Source: Pigmentiphaga litoralis
GTDB lineage: Bacteria > Pseudomonadota > Gammaproteobacteria > Burkholderiales > Burkholderiaceae_B
Reading direction: 5' to 3'
DNA length: 64,000 nucleotides
NCBI RefSeq assembly: GCF_014651835.1
Contig: NZ_BMXQ01000001.1
Location: 124,001 to 188,000, forward strand
The translations under genes and the position numbers were made by a program. Positions 36,194-46,200 of the stretch are shown in pieces (the stretch's first letter is position 1; each line of letters opens with the position of its first letter). Below the pieces are notes generated by a model, which searched no databases, had not been told where the DNA came from, and saw only the letters and a list, made by a program, of their open reading frames with translations.

Positions 36194-37393
36194 GTGAAAA
36201 CCTATGAATTTCCAGATGCCCGCGGGCATTTCGGCCCCTATGGCGGCGTGTTCGTTGCCGAGACGCTCATGCATGCGCTCGACGAACTGCGCGACACCTA
36301 TGCGAAGTACCAGAACGACCCGGACTTCGTGGCCGAGTACCACTACGAACTGAAGCACTTCGTTGGCCGCCCCAGCCCGATCTATCACGCCAAACGCTGG
36401 TCCGACGAGCTTGGCGGCGCGCAGATCTACCTGAAGCGCGAAGACCTGAATCACACCGGCGCCCACAAGGTGAACAACTGCATCGGCCAGGCCTTGCTGG
36501 CCCGGCGCATGGGCAAGAAGCGTGTGATCGCCGAGACCGGTGCAGGCCAGCACGGTGTGGCTACCGCTACCGTGGCTGCGCGCTACGGCATGGAATGCAT
36601 CGTGTACATGGGCAGTGAAGACGTGCGCCGCCAGGCAGCCAACGTCTACCGCATGAAGCTGCTCGGCGCGACGGTGATCCCGGTCGAGTCCGGCTCCAAG
36701 ACGCTCAAAGACGCCCTGAACGAAGCGATGCGCGACTGGGTGGCCAACATCGACACCACGTTCTACATCATCGGCACGGTGGCCGGACCGCATCCCTATC
36801 CGATGATGGTGCGCGACTTCCAGCGCGTGATCGGCAACGAATGCCTGGTGCAGATGCCGGAAATGACGGGACGCCAGCCTGACGTCGTGATCGCCTCGGT
36901 CGGCGGCGGGTCGAACGCCATGGGCATCTTCCATCCTTACCTGCCGTATGAAGACGTCGCGTTGGTGGGCGTGGAAGCGGCCGGTGATGGCATGGATACG
37001 GGCCGTCATTCGGCATCGCTGGCAGCCGGCATGCCGGGCGTGCTGCACGGCAACCGCACCTACGTGCTGCAGGACGAAAACGGTCAGGTCATGGAAACGC
37101 ATTCGGTATCGGCGGGCCTGGATTACCCGGGCGTCGGTCCGGAGCACGCCTGGTTGATGGATTCCAAGCGCGCCACCTATGTGGGCATCACGGACGAGGA
37201 AGCGCTGTCGGCCTTCCACCAGTGCTGCCGCCTGGAAGGCATCATTCCCGCGCTGGAGTCGGCACACGCGATCGCGCATGCGGTGCGTCTGGCGCCGACG
37301 CTGCCCAAGGACAAGATCCTGCTGGTCAACCTGTCGGGCCGTGGCGACAAGGACATGCATACCGTTGCCGATCGTTCCGGCATCACGTTCTGA
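36194..37393 (+). CDS. trpB: Tryptophan synthase beta chain
   Basis: A 399-residue PLP enzyme that condenses indole with serine. The PLP-binding lysine is Lys92 in 'HTGAHKVNN'; the phosphate-binding glycines are in 'VGGGSNAMG' and the catalytic Glu in 'AETGAGQHG'. The start is a GTG with GAGA upstream; no upstream residue is conserved. trpA begins 7 bases after the stop, so the alpha and beta subunits are coupled. Confidence 0.97.
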   Translation: MKTYEFPDARGHFGPYGGVFVAETLMHALDELRDTYAKYQNDPDFVAEYHYELKHFVGRPSPIYHAKRWSDELGGAQIYLKREDLNHTGAHKVNNCIGQALLARRMGKKRVIAETGAGQHGVATATVAARYGMECIVYMGSEDVRRQAANVYRMKLLGATVIPVESGSKTLKDALNEAMRDWVANIDTTFYIIGTVAGPHPYPMMVRDFQRVIGNECLVQMPEMTGRQPDVVIASVGGGSNAMGIFHPYLPYEDVALVGVEAAGDGMDTGRHSASLAAGMPGVLHGNRTYVLQDENGQVMETHSVSAGLDYPGVGPEHAWLMDSKRATYVGITDEEALSAFHQCCRLEGIIPALESAHAIAHAVRLAPTLPKDKILLVNLSGRGDKDMHTVADRSGITF

Positions 37394-37400
37394 GCCCGCC

Positions 37401-38327
37401 ATGACCGCAACCCTGACTCCTGATTCGTTGTCGTCCCACTCCGTGGCGTCGACGTCCGTGTCCCGTATCGCGGCCGCCTTTGCGCGGCGCGCGCATCTGC
37501 CGAAAGGCCGGCCGGCGCTGATCCCTTACGTGACGGCGGGCGATCCGTCGCCCACCGTGACGGTGCCGGTCATGCACGCGCTGGTGGCGGCGGGTGCCGA
37601 CATTCTTGAACTGGGCGTGCCGTTTTCCGACCCCATGGCCGACGGCCCCGTGATCCAGCGTGCGAGCGAGCGCGCACTGGCGTTGGGTGTGGGCTTGCGC
37701 CACGTGCTGGCGATGGTGCGCGAGTTCCGTCAGACCGACACCACGACCCCGGTCGTGTTGATGGGGTATGCGAACCCGATCGAGCGCATGGGGCAGGCCA
37801 CCTTTGCCGCGGCCGCGCAGGAAGTTGGCGTGGACGGCGTTCTGGTCGTGGACTATCCGCCCGAAGAAACCGTGGAATTCGCGGCGCTGCTCGCGCAGCA
37901 CCACATCGACCCGATCTTTCTGCTGGCGCCGACGTCCACCACCGAACGTATCCAGGCCATCGCCTCCATCGCGAAGGGCTATGTCTATTACGTCTCGCTC
38001 AAGGGCGTGACGGGCGCGGGCAATATCGACGTACAGGAAGTGTCCGAGCGCATCACGACCATCCGCAAGCACGTGCTGGTGCCGGTGGGCGTGGGCTTCG
38101 GCATTCGTGACGCGGCCAGCGCCGCCGCGCTGGGTGCAGTGGCCGATGCCGTCGTGATCGGCAGCAAGCTGATCCAGGAAATCGAAGCGGCGGTGGCCGG
38201 CGTCCCGGCCGATCAGCTGGCGGACGTTGCCGCTCGCGCAGCAGGCGACTGGTTGCGTACAATCCGGCACGCGCTCGACGAATTGCCCCCGCGAGCCGTG
38301 ATTACTGAAACAAGGATATCCGCATGA
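37401..38327 (+). CDS. trpA: Tryptophan synthase alpha chain
   Basis: A 308-residue TIM-barrel subunit that releases indole from indole-3-glycerol phosphate and tunnels it to TrpB. The catalytic Glu is in '[11 protein letters not shown]' and the catalytic Asp in '[10 protein letters not shown]'; 'VGVGFGIRD' is the phosphate loop. A Ser/Thr-rich N-terminal extension of about 20 residues and a C-terminal tail make it longer than E. coli TrpA (268). Its stop overlaps the accD start (ATGA). Confidence 0.96.
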   Translation: MTATLTPDSLSSHSVASTSVSRIAAAFARRAHLPKGRPALIPYVTAGDPSPTVTVPVMHALVAAGADILELGVPFSDPMADGPVIQRASERALALGVGLRHVLAMVREFRQTDTTTPVVLMGYANPIERMGQATFAAAAQEVGVDGVLVVDYPPEETVEFAALLAQHHIDPIFLLAPTSTTERIQAIASIAKGYVYYVSLKGVTGAGNIDVQEVSERITTIRKHVLVPVGVGFGIRDAASAAALGAVADAVVIGSKLIQEIEAAVAGVPADQLADVAARAAGDWLRTIRHALDELPPRAVITETRISA

Positions 38328-39199
38328 GCTGGATCGAAAAGCTGCTCCCACCCCGTATCAAAACTACCGATGGCGCGTCGCGTCGCGTCCCGGAAGGGCT
38401 GTGGGTCAAGTGTCCATCGTGCGAAGCGGTGCTGTATCGGGACGACCTCGACAAGAACCTGAACGTCTGCCCGAAGTGCGACCATCACATGCGGATTGGC
38501 GCGCGTCAGCGTATCGACTCGCTGCTCGATGCAGAAGGCCGCTACGAGATCGGCATCGGCACCCTGCCGGTGGACAGCCTGAAGTTCAAGGATTCGAAAA
38601 AGTACACCGACCGCCTGCAGGATGCGATGACGCAGACCGGCGAGACCGATGCGCTCGTGGTGATGGGCGGCGCGATCCATACGGTGCCGGTAGTGCTGGC
38701 CGCCTTTGAATTCGAGTTCATGGGCGGTTCCATGGGCTCGGTGGTTGGCGAGCGTTTTGCGCGTGGCGTGCTGGCCGCGATTGAACAGAAAGTTCCTTTC
38801 ATCTGCGTGGCGGCTTCGGGTGGCGCGCGGATGCAGGAAGGCCTGCTGTCCTTGATGCAGATGGCCAAGACGACCGCGGGTCTGACCCAGCTGGCCGCCA
38901 AGGGCCTGCCGTTCATCAGCATCCTGTCGGACCCCACGATGGGCGGCGTCTCGGCCAGCTTTGCGTTCATGGGTGACGTGGTCATCGTCGAACCCAAGGC
39001 GCTGGTCGGTTTTGCCGGCCCGCGCGTGATCGAGCAGACCGTGCGCGAAAAGCTGCCGGAAGGTTTCCAGCGCGCCGAATTCCTGTTGGAAAAAGGCGCG
39101 ATCGACATGATTGTCGACCGCCGCAAGCTGCGTGAAGAAGTGGCTCAGTTGCTGGCCCTGTTGACGAATCAATCGGCTGACGTGGTGGTGACGTCCTGA
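38324..39199 (+). CDS. accD: Acetyl-CoA carboxylase carboxyltransferase subunit beta
   Basis: A 291-residue subunit that, with AccA, transfers CO2 from carboxybiotin to acetyl-CoA to make malonyl-CoA. The N-terminal zinc ribbon ligands are Cys30, Cys33, Cys49 and Cys52. The carboxyltransferase core has '[15 protein letters not shown]' and '[16 protein letters not shown]'. It is coupled to trpA by a four-base overlap. In many relatives folC and dedD/cvpA follow; here a terminator and pagL follow instead. Confidence 0.97.
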   Translation: MSWIEKLLPPRIKTTDGASRRVPEGLWVKCPSCEAVLYRDDLDKNLNVCPKCDHHMRIGARQRIDSLLDAEGRYEIGIGTLPVDSLKFKDSKKYTDRLQDAMTQTGETDALVVMGGAIHTVPVVLAAFEFEFMGGSMGSVVGERFARGVLAAIEQKVPFICVAASGGARMQEGLLSLMQMAKTTAGLTQLAAKGLPFISILSDPTMGGVSASFAFMGDVVIVEPKALVGFAGPRVIEQTVREKLPEGFQRAEFLLEKGAIDMIVDRRKLREEVAQLLALLTNQSADVVVTS

Positions 39200-39264
39200 C
39201 GGCGGGTTGAATAACCGACCGTTAGTTTTGTAAGGATTTATTTCGGTTGTTTCTCGCGTTCCCC

Positions 39265-39286
39265 CACGGCCGGATTTCCGGCCGTG
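39265..39286 (+). terminator. Hairpin after accD
   Basis: Arms CACGGCCGGA/TCCGGCCGTG with a TT loop, about 65 bases after the accD stop, followed by a poor T tract (TTGCATTTAT). Probably the end of the trp-accD transcript. Confidence 0.6.
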
Positions 39287-39364
39287 TTGCATTTATAGTT
39301 AGTCGCTACTTCTGCAGGGCAGCCGATGCGCTCTGCATATCAACGATTGATGACGAGCGCGAAC

Positions 39365-39910
39365 ATGAAACAGATCCTTGGTGCGGTTGCTGCCTTGCTG
39401 GTGTGCGGCCAGGTGATGGCCGCCGGTCCTGGCGAATCCGGAAATCCTTTTGATGGCGGCGCCTGGAGCGTCCAGTTCGGCACCGGCGAAGGCAACCAGC
39501 GCCTGACCATCAACCGCGAAACTGCACCGCTGTGGACGCACAACTTCAGTTCCAGCCGCATTGAACTGGTGGGCGAACTGGGCCTGTCGTACTGGTGGAC
39601 CACGCAAGACGTGGATCCGGGCGCCAAGAAAAGCGTGTGGCAAGCCAACGCGATTCCGATGTTCCGCTACTGGCCTACCCAGCAGATCTATGTGGAAGCC
39701 GGTGTAGGCGCGACGTTCTTCAGCGATACGCGTTTCCACAACAAAGACATCAGCACGTCTTTCCAGTTCGGCGACCACATCGGCGCCGGCTACCAGCTGT
39801 CGCGCAACACCCGGATCGGTCTGCGGGTGTCACACTTCTCGAACCTGAGCATCAAGCGCCCGAACCCGGGGATCAACAACATCGCCATCAATATCGCGAC
39901 GACGTTCTGA
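39365..39910 (+). CDS. pagL: PagL-like lipid A 3-O-deacylase (acyloxyacyl hydrolase)
   Basis: A 181-residue outer-membrane beta-barrel with a signal peptide ending 'QVMAA|G'. The catalytic motif of PagL is present: His157, Ser159 and Asn160 in 'RVSHFSNLSIKRPNPGI', followed by the C-terminal aromatic 'ATTF' for barrel insertion. PagL removes the 3-position acyl chain of lipid A and so alters endotoxicity and polymyxin sensitivity; Bordetella has one. The start at MKQ is taken from the signal peptide; in-frame ATGs at 39326 and 39350 could extend it. Terminators on both sides make it monocistronic. Confidence 0.9.
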   Translation: MKQILGAVAALLVCGQVMAAGPGESGNPFDGGAWSVQFGTGEGNQRLTINRETAPLWTHNFSSSRIELVGELGLSYWWTTQDVDPGAKKSVWQANAIPMFRYWPTQQIYVEAGVGATFFSDTRFHNKDISTSFQFGDHIGAGYQLSRNTRIGLRVSHFSNLSIKRPNPGINNIAINIATTF

Positions 39911-39974
39911 TTCATGAAGACAGGCGTTGATGCGCGCCGTTCGGCAGGCGCAGGCAACATCCCCAGGACCGAAT

Positions 39975-40012
39975 AAAAACGCCGGAAGGTCTTGCGATCT
40001 TCCGGCGTTTTT
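39975..40012. terminator. Bidirectional terminator between pagL and moaA
   Basis: Perfect 14-bp arms AAAAACGCCGGAAG/CTTCCGGCGTTTTT with a 10-nt loop. The A and T tracts on opposite ends serve both convergent genes. Confidence 0.95.
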
Positions 40013-40033
40013 CTGTCTGGAACGGGCGGGCGT

Positions 40034-41137
40034 TCAACCCCCGATATAGCTCATCTCGATTTTCTGCTCGCGCACCGTGTCGGCTGTGCGCACTTCAGAA
40101 TAGTTGTCGTTGCGGCCCGCCCAGATCTGACCGATTACGGTCGACAGTTCGGCATCGCTGGCGCCACCGCGCAGCAAGGCGCGCAGGTCATGGCCGCGCT
40201 GCGCGAACAGGCACAGGTACAGCTTGCCTTCAGTCGACAGCCGCGCGCGGCTACAGGTGCCGCAAAACGCCTGCGTCACGCTGGATATGACACCGACTTC
40301 GCCACCGCCGTCGGCGTAGCGCCAGCGCTGGGCGACTTCGCCGCTGTAGTGCGGCTCGAGCGATTCCAGCGGCCAGGCTTCATGGATGCGAGCCAGCACG
40401 TCGGCCGACGGAACGACTTCGTCCATCTTCCAGCCGTTGGAGGCGCCCACGTCCATGTATTCGATGAAACGCAGGATGTGGCCGGAGTTGCGGAAGTAGC
40501 GGGCCATGGGCACGACCTGATCGTCATTGACGCCGCGTTTGACGACCATGTTGACCTTGACGGGACCCAGGCCGGCTTCGGCCGCGGCGTCGATGCCGCG
40601 CAGCACGTCGGATACCGGAAAGTCGGCGTCGTTCATGCGCCGGAAGGTGGCGTCATCCAGCGCATCCAGGCTGACCGTGACGCGGGTCAGGCCGGCGTCG
40701 GCCAGTGCCTTCGCCTTGCGCGCGAGCAGCGATGCGTTGGTTGTGAGCGTCAGGTCGGGCGCGCGGCCGGAAGGCGTGCGCAAGTCGGCCAGCTGCGCGA
40801 CCAGCGATTCCAGGTTCTTGCGCAGCAAGGGCTCGCCACCGGTCAGCCGGATCTTTTCGGTGCCGTGCGCCAGGAAGAGGGCGGCCAGGCGGCGGATTTC
40901 TTCGAACGACAACAGGGATGCATGCGGCAGATACGGGTAGTCCTTGGTGAACACCTCTTTGGGCATGCAGTACACGCAGCGGAAGTTGCAGCGGTCGGTG
41001 ACCGAGATCCGCAAGTCATGCAGCGGACGCGACCGGGCGTCGAGCAGGCGGCCCGTGGGCGCAACGAGTACGCCGGGCACTTTGGGCACGGCATCGCGCG
41101 CACGGAAATCGGTCAGGGGCACAACGTTATCGGTCAC
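40034..41137 (-). CDS. moaA: GTP 3',8-cyclase (molybdenum cofactor synthesis protein A)
   Basis: A 367-residue radical-SAM enzyme that starts molybdenum-cofactor synthesis by rearranging GTP. The N-terminal cluster Cys50, Cys54 and Cys57 are in '[12 protein letters not shown]' and the SAM-binding '[10 protein letters not shown]' follows. The C-terminal cluster Cys are in '[15 protein letters not shown]'. It ends in the required Gly-Gly (MSYIGG). It starts at GTG with an Ala/Pro-rich 35-residue leader. It is divergent from the lipoprotein at 41378; other moa genes are not in the window. Confidence 0.95.
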   Translation of the reverse strand: MTDNVVPLTDFRARDAVPKVPGVLVAPTGRLLDARSRPLHDLRISVTDRCNFRCVYCMPKEVFTKDYPYLPHASLLSFEEIRRLAALFLAHGTEKIRLTGGEPLLRKNLESLVAQLADLRTPSGRAPDLTLTTNASLLARKAKALADAGLTRVTVSLDALDDATFRRMNDADFPVSDVLRGIDAAAEAGLGPVKVNMVVKRGVNDDQVVPMARYFRNSGHILRFIEYMDVGASNGWKMDEVVPSADVLARIHEAWPLESLEPHYSGEVAQRWRYADGGGEVGVISSVTQAFCGTCSRARLSTEGKLYLCLFAQRGHDLRALLRGGASDAELSTVIGQIWAGRNDNYSEVRTADTVREQKIEMSYIGG

Positions 41138-41377
41138 GACGACGGCTTCTTCAATCAGGGTTCACCAAGCTTCCATACTAGCGGAAATCCGCCACCTGCC
41201 GGGGTGGCAGGGGCTGTTGCACCTGTTCCGAACGGTACGCAAAGGTGCGAGCAACCTGAGTTAGATGTGGCTTTTCCACCCCGATGCAAGAGGGTGTGCA
41301 CGCTACAATGGCCGCGCGCCGTTACGCCGATTCCTGTGACGACGCTATCGCCCGGACGGGCTACAGAGGATGACGAC

Positions 41378-43060
41378 GTGCAATCTGGTCAAAAGCGCAG
41401 TTTTACCGCCCAAGTGGCGTGTTCCGCGGCGGTACTCGCCGTTCTGGCAGGTTGCGGTGGGGGCGGCGGTGACGACGGTGGTTCAAGCGATGCGCCCGCG
41501 TCGGTGCAGCAGTATCCGGCCGGGGTGTATACCGGCCAGGCCGGGCCGCTGTCGGCGCAGCGCGATTTCATTGGCTACATTGACGGCGGCAGCAATGGCA
41601 CGGGTGGCCTGTACTACTTTGCCAAGGACTCGGGCGGCCAGGGCTACGACGGGCTGTACGGCACGCTGTCCGTGACGGGTACCGCATTGCGCGCGCCCAA
41701 TTCCAGCTACTTTTCGACCGTTGACAGCAAGTTTGCGACGTCGCCTGTCCTGGTGACGGGCACCGTCACGGGCGCGGCCGCCGACGTCAAGACCAACGCC
41801 CGCATCGTCGGCAGCTACGCCAATCCCGTGGGTACCTCCGCGGCCACGGGCGCGGCATTGGTGCCCTTTACGTTGAACTACAGCGCGGCGCTGACCGAAC
41901 ATCCGTCCAGCCTGACGTTGCTCAAGGGCACGTACCGCAGCGGCGGGGCGTTCGGATCGAATGCGGCGGTGGTCACCATTGACGCGCTGGGCAACGTGAC
42001 GGGTTCGAACGTGGGCTGCACCTTTACCGGCACGGCGCGCACGCCGAATGCGCAGCGCGGCATCTACAACGTCAGTCTGACGCTGGGCGGTACGGCCGCC
42101 AGCTGCCCGCGTACCGGCAGCACGGAGTCGGGTATTGCGGTCATCGCGTACGACGCGGCGGGCGCCAAGCAGGCACTGTGGGTGTTCACGACGGCGCCGG
42201 CCACGTCCACCCGCAACACCTTCGTGATCAATGCGGTGCCGGATCCGGAACCGCTTACCCCGCCGCCCGCCACGACGCCGCAGGTGGCGACCGGCCTGTT
42301 CACCGGCACGGTGGCTTCGGGCGCCACGTCGGACGGCTTCAATGGCGTCGTGCTGCCCGACAATCAGTACTTCTTCTATCGCAGCAAGGGCAGCAGCTAC
42401 GACGTGCTGTACGGGTCCCTGAGCGTGGCGCCGGCATCGAGCGTGTTCTCATCGAACAATGGCATTTACTACGCATCGGCTGCGGGGACTTATACGGGCG
42501 GCGTGGTGTTCACGGGCGACGTGCGAACCCGTGGCGCGTTGACGGGCAGCTTTGCCGACCCCACGGCGGGAAATGCGGTCGCGCAGATCACGACCGCGTA
42601 CTCGACCCTGTTCGATGCGCGCGCTGCTGACGTGGCCACGCTGGCCGGCAAGACCTACCGCCAGAACGGCAATTTCAGTGGACGGTCGATGGAGATCGCC
42701 ATCGATGCCACTGGCGCCATCACGGGCAGCAACAGCGACAATTGCACGGTGGGCGGCACCCTTGCGCCCTACACGACACCGTCGACGGCCAACCTGTACA
42801 CGGTCACGCTGATCTATGGCGGCACGACATGCACGGGCATCAACCGCCCGCGCGAAGGGGGCGTGGCGATCGCCGAAGCCAATGGCGGCCTGCGCATCCT
42901 GACCGCCGGATATAGCGAGGTGAACCAGGCGCGCTATACGACCGTGTTCATCAGCGGGCCCGGCACGGCGACCCCGGTGACCACACCAGTTACGACCCCG
43001 GTGACGACGCCGGTTACAACGGCGCCGGTGACAACGCCGGCGGCGACGACCGCGCCGTAA
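41378..43060 (+). CDS. Two-repeat putative lipoprotein of unknown function
   Basis: A 560-residue protein beginning at GTG with GAGGA 7 bases upstream. The lipobox is 'LAGC' with lipidated Cys26, followed by a Gly/Asp linker. Two related domains of about 200 residues each follow: 'AGVYTGQAG...FIGYIDG...YYFAK...YDGLYGTLSV' and 'TGLFTGTVA...FNGVVLPDNQYFFYRSKG...YDVLYGSLSV'. Each ends with a 'LKGTYR/LAGKTYR...TIDALGNVTGSN/AIDATGAITGSN' module and paired Cys. The C-terminus is a TPVT repeat tail. It is likely surface or outer-membrane anchored. No family recognised. In-frame codons to 39992 are antisense shadow of moaA. Confidence 0.75.
   Translation: MQSGQKRSFTAQVACSAAVLAVLAGCGGGGGDDGGSSDAPASVQQYPAGVYTGQAGPLSAQRDFIGYIDGGSNGTGGLYYFAKDSGGQGYDGLYGTLSVTGTALRAPNSSYFSTVDSKFATSPVLVTGTVTGAAADVKTNARIVGSYANPVGTSAATGAALVPFTLNYSAALTEHPSSLTLLKGTYRSGGAFGSNAAVVTIDALGNVTGSNVGCTFTGTARTPNAQRGIYNVSLTLGGTAASCPRTGSTESGIAVIAYDAAGAKQALWVFTTAPATSTRNTFVINAVPDPEPLTPPPATTPQVATGLFTGTVASGATSDGFNGVVLPDNQYFFYRSKGSSYDVLYGSLSVAPASSVFSSNNGIYYASAAGTYTGGVVFTGDVRTRGALTGSFADPTAGNAVAQITTAYSTLFDARAADVATLAGKTYRQNGNFSGRSMEIAIDATGAITGSNSDNCTVGGTLAPYTTPSTANLYTVTLIYGGTTCTGINRPREGGVAIAEANGGLRILTAGYSEVNQARYTTVFISGPGTATPVTTPVTTPVTTPVTTAPVTTPAATTAP
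42971..43033 (+). repeat. 12-bp tandem repeats encoding a TPVT tail
   Basis: Four near-identical 12-base units (ACCCCGGTGACC and variants) run from 42971 to 43018, followed by a 15-base variant. They encode Thr-Pro-Val-Thr units at the C-terminus of the lipoprotein. Confidence 0.8.
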
Positions 43061-43185
43061 GGGGCAATGACGTCGGGGCCAGGCGCTGGATGTCCTGGCC
43101 ACGTTGGTCTGGGGTGCGCAATGCGGTCATTGCGTTGCCGCACTCAACGCCAAAGACGCTGTGCCCTTGGCCGCAAGACCGGATA

Positions 43186-43223
43186 CACAAAGGCCGCATG
43201 AGTCACCTCATGCGGCCTTTGTG
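43186..43223. terminator. 17-bp perfect hairpin between convergent lipoprotein gene and bcs operon
   Basis: CACAAAGGCCGCATGAG and its exact complement surround a TCAC loop, 125 bases after the lipoprotein stop and 63 bases after the bcsC end on the other strand. Strong bidirectional terminator despite a short T tract (CTTTGTG). Confidence 0.8.
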
Positions 43224-43285
43224 CTTCCTGCGGCGCCAATGCTTCCTGCTGCATCGGCGCGGTTTACGACTCCGACATCACCGCA

Positions 43286-46200
43286 TCAATACATGAACGG
43301 CGACTGGTACGGGCTGACGGGATACGCGACCGGGCCTGTCATGGGTTGCAGGGCGTAGCGCAGGTACAGGCCACCCATCAGCTGGCGGTAATCGCTGGCG
43401 TTGTTCATGGCCAGATTGCCACCCAGGAACAGCTGTGGGGACAGCTGATATTCCATCGCGGCCGCCAGGTTGTAGCCCAGGCCGGTCTTGCTCTGGCCGG
43501 CATAGGTGGCGCTGGTGTTGCTGCTCAGGCCGAAGGCGGCGGCGTCGTTGGCGGCCTGTTGGGCGGCCGACTGCTGCGATGCGTCGCCGGGGTAGTAGTC
43601 GGCGGCGTCTTCCTTGAACGACTGGATGCCCAGCGAACCCTTGACCTGGTACGAGAGCTTGCCCGCGCGCTGCGACCATGACACCGGCACGCTGACCGAC
43701 AGGAATTCCTGCGGGCTGAAGTAACCGCCGTGGCCGTAGGTAAAATAACGCAGGTTCTTGTCGTAGCCCAGGCCGGTGATGTTGACCCCGGTGGTCAGAT
43801 CGGACCCGGCTGTCCTGGCCAGGCGCCAGTACAGGCCGCCGCCGCCTTCGAGCCGGCTGTTCGACACGACGTTGTTGCCGGTCACGGCATGGAAGGCGCC
43901 ATAGCCGTAGACGCCGTACACGCCGTCGTCCCAGCCGACTTCCAGCCGGCCGCCGGTGGCCGACACGCCGCCCCAGGTCTGGCCGGTACGGTCGTCGCGG
44001 GCGCCGGCAAACGACAGCACGCTGTCGGTCACGGCGCGGCGCGACAGGTCGGCCGTGTAGGACACTTCGTTGGTGATCGGACCCTTGACCTTCACGCCGC
44101 CGTTGATGTCGGTGTAGCGAAAGCCCAGCGGGGTGGTGCCCAGGTCGGCCTGCAGCCGTGCGCTTTCATACGCGACACCCAGGCCCAGTCCGGACTGGTT
44201 CTGCGAACCGATGCTGGACGAGCCGCCGGCTGCCGAGGCAAGCGCCGCCGCCGGGCCGCCGCCGAAGCGACTGTTGGTGTTGTAGTTGCTTGAGACGTTG
44301 CCCGCATCCAGCGTGACCGGCGTCACGCGCAGCGCGATCTTGCCGTCGCCGGCAGGCATGCGGTATTCGATCGGCGCCTGCACGTCGCTGAGTTGGCTCA
44401 GGCCCGCTTCCCCCTGACGGGAACGACCCACGACGCCAACGGAAATCGTGGGCGTGCGGTCCTGCCGCAGTTCGTTCAGTTCGTCCTGCATCGTGCGCGG
44501 GCGGTCTGCCGCGCCCCAGGGGGCGTCAGATGAATTCCAGGGCAGCGATGCCGCAGCGGCGTACGCCGCGGGATTGGCGCCGAATTGCGGTGCGCCATTG
44601 GGTGCCGGACCCGAGGCGTTGGGGGAAGGACCGTTGAAGTACGGCGCGTTCGGGTAGGGCGCCGGCGGGTAGCCACCGGCCTGGGCGTAGCCCTGGCCAG
44701 GCGCATTGACCGGTGCGGGAATATAGGCCTGCGGGGCGCCGTAGCCCCCTGGCGGAACCCCGTAGCCCCCTTGCGGAACGTAGCCCCCCTGGCCGGGCTG
44801 CGCATACATGGGTGCGGGCGCGGCGGGTGTGCCGTAGACCGGCGCGTTGCCGGCCGGGCCTGTGGCGCTGGCGGAACGGGCCGAACCGGAGGACGCGGCC
44901 GAGGGCGCGTTGCGCGACGCCGTGTTGCCCGTGGCTGGGCGGCCGCTTCCGGTGTTGGTGGCCGACGTGGTGCCTCGCGGCGCGGGTTGCCGCGTGGCGG
45001 GTGTGCGAGCCGGGCCCGTCGCTGCGCCGGACGGATCATAGCCACCGGCCGCGGGGGGCGCCGTGTTGACGTCGGTGTAATAGCCCGCGGGGTTGGGCGG
45101 CGCGTACTGCGGCGCGCCGTAAGGCGTGTAGCCGGGCGGCACGTAGCCTTGCGGGGGAAGGTTCTGCTGGGGGTAGCCCTGCTGGGGGTAAGCCTGCTGC
45201 GGGTAAGCCTGCTGCGGATACGCAGGTTGCGGATAGCCCTGCGGTGCGCCGGCGGGCGGGGGAATGTACGCCTCGCCACCCTGCGGCGCGCTGTAAGGTT
45301 GCCCACCGTAATGTTGCCCACCTTGGGCCGGATAGTAGGGCGAGCCGCCTTGCTGCGGATACCCCTGCTGCCCGCCCTGGCCTGGTGGCCCATAGGTGGC
45401 CTGCACAGGCATGGCGCGCGCGCCTTGTCCGGGCACCGCCATCGCACGATAGGCCTGCGCGCCATACCCCGCCGGCTGTCCAACCGCCGATCCCGTGGAC
45501 TGCGGCATGCCTGGCGCAGCACGCTGCCCGCTGGGGCCAACACCGTTGCGGCCAGCAAACGGGTTGCCATTCGACGGCCGGCCCGCCGCTGCCGCCGGGG
45601 CGGTTTGACGGCCATAGCCTGCCGGTGCCGCGGCCAGGTTCTGCACGCTGACAGCGGCGCTCAGATACTGCGTCGCCTTTGTCGTCTTGCCTTGCGCACG
45701 GTACAGGCGTCCGGCGGTGGCAAGCACCTCGGGGTTGTTGGGCGCGCGAGCGATCGCGACGTCGATGGCGCGCTCGGCGTAGCCGTATTCCTTGGCCTGG
45801 GTGGCCGTGGTCGCGGCGGCGACCAGGGTGTCGACGTCGTCCGGACGATTCTGCAGCAATCGGTCGTAGAGGCCCATCGCCTGGGCGTGATCGCCTGCGG
45901 CGGCGTACATGCGTGCCAGCGATGCGATCACTTGCGGATCATCGGGGCGCTCGGCCAGCACGGGCGCGAGCGTGTCGTAGGCGCTGACCAGGTCACCGCG
46001 TTCGCGCAGGCTGTCCGCCTGCCGCACGATGTACGCCAGCCGCAAGGATTCGAACGACGCGCGATCCGCGGTAGTCATTTGCGCACCCTGCAATTGCCGC
46101 AAGATGCCCGCCAGTTCCACGTCCTGCTGCGTCTTGAGCAGGATTGCGGCGTATTGCAGCCGCAGGCCGGTGTCGGGCCGCGTCGTGCGCGCCATGACCT

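Noticed and set aside
39992-41377. N-terminal extension of the two-repeat lipoprotein
   Set aside because: This part is antisense to moaA; a GTG with a strong GAGGA site and a proper lipobox signal begins at 41378.
41138-41377. Molybdenum-cofactor riboswitch upstream of moaA
   Set aside because: Only a short CCTGCC/GGCAGG hairpin is seen; I cannot match the conserved riboswitch core by eye. A covariance-model search would decide.
45166-45240. CRISPR-like short repeats
   Set aside because: Units are contiguous 15-mers with no spacers and encode an in-frame protein repeat in BcsC; no cas genes.
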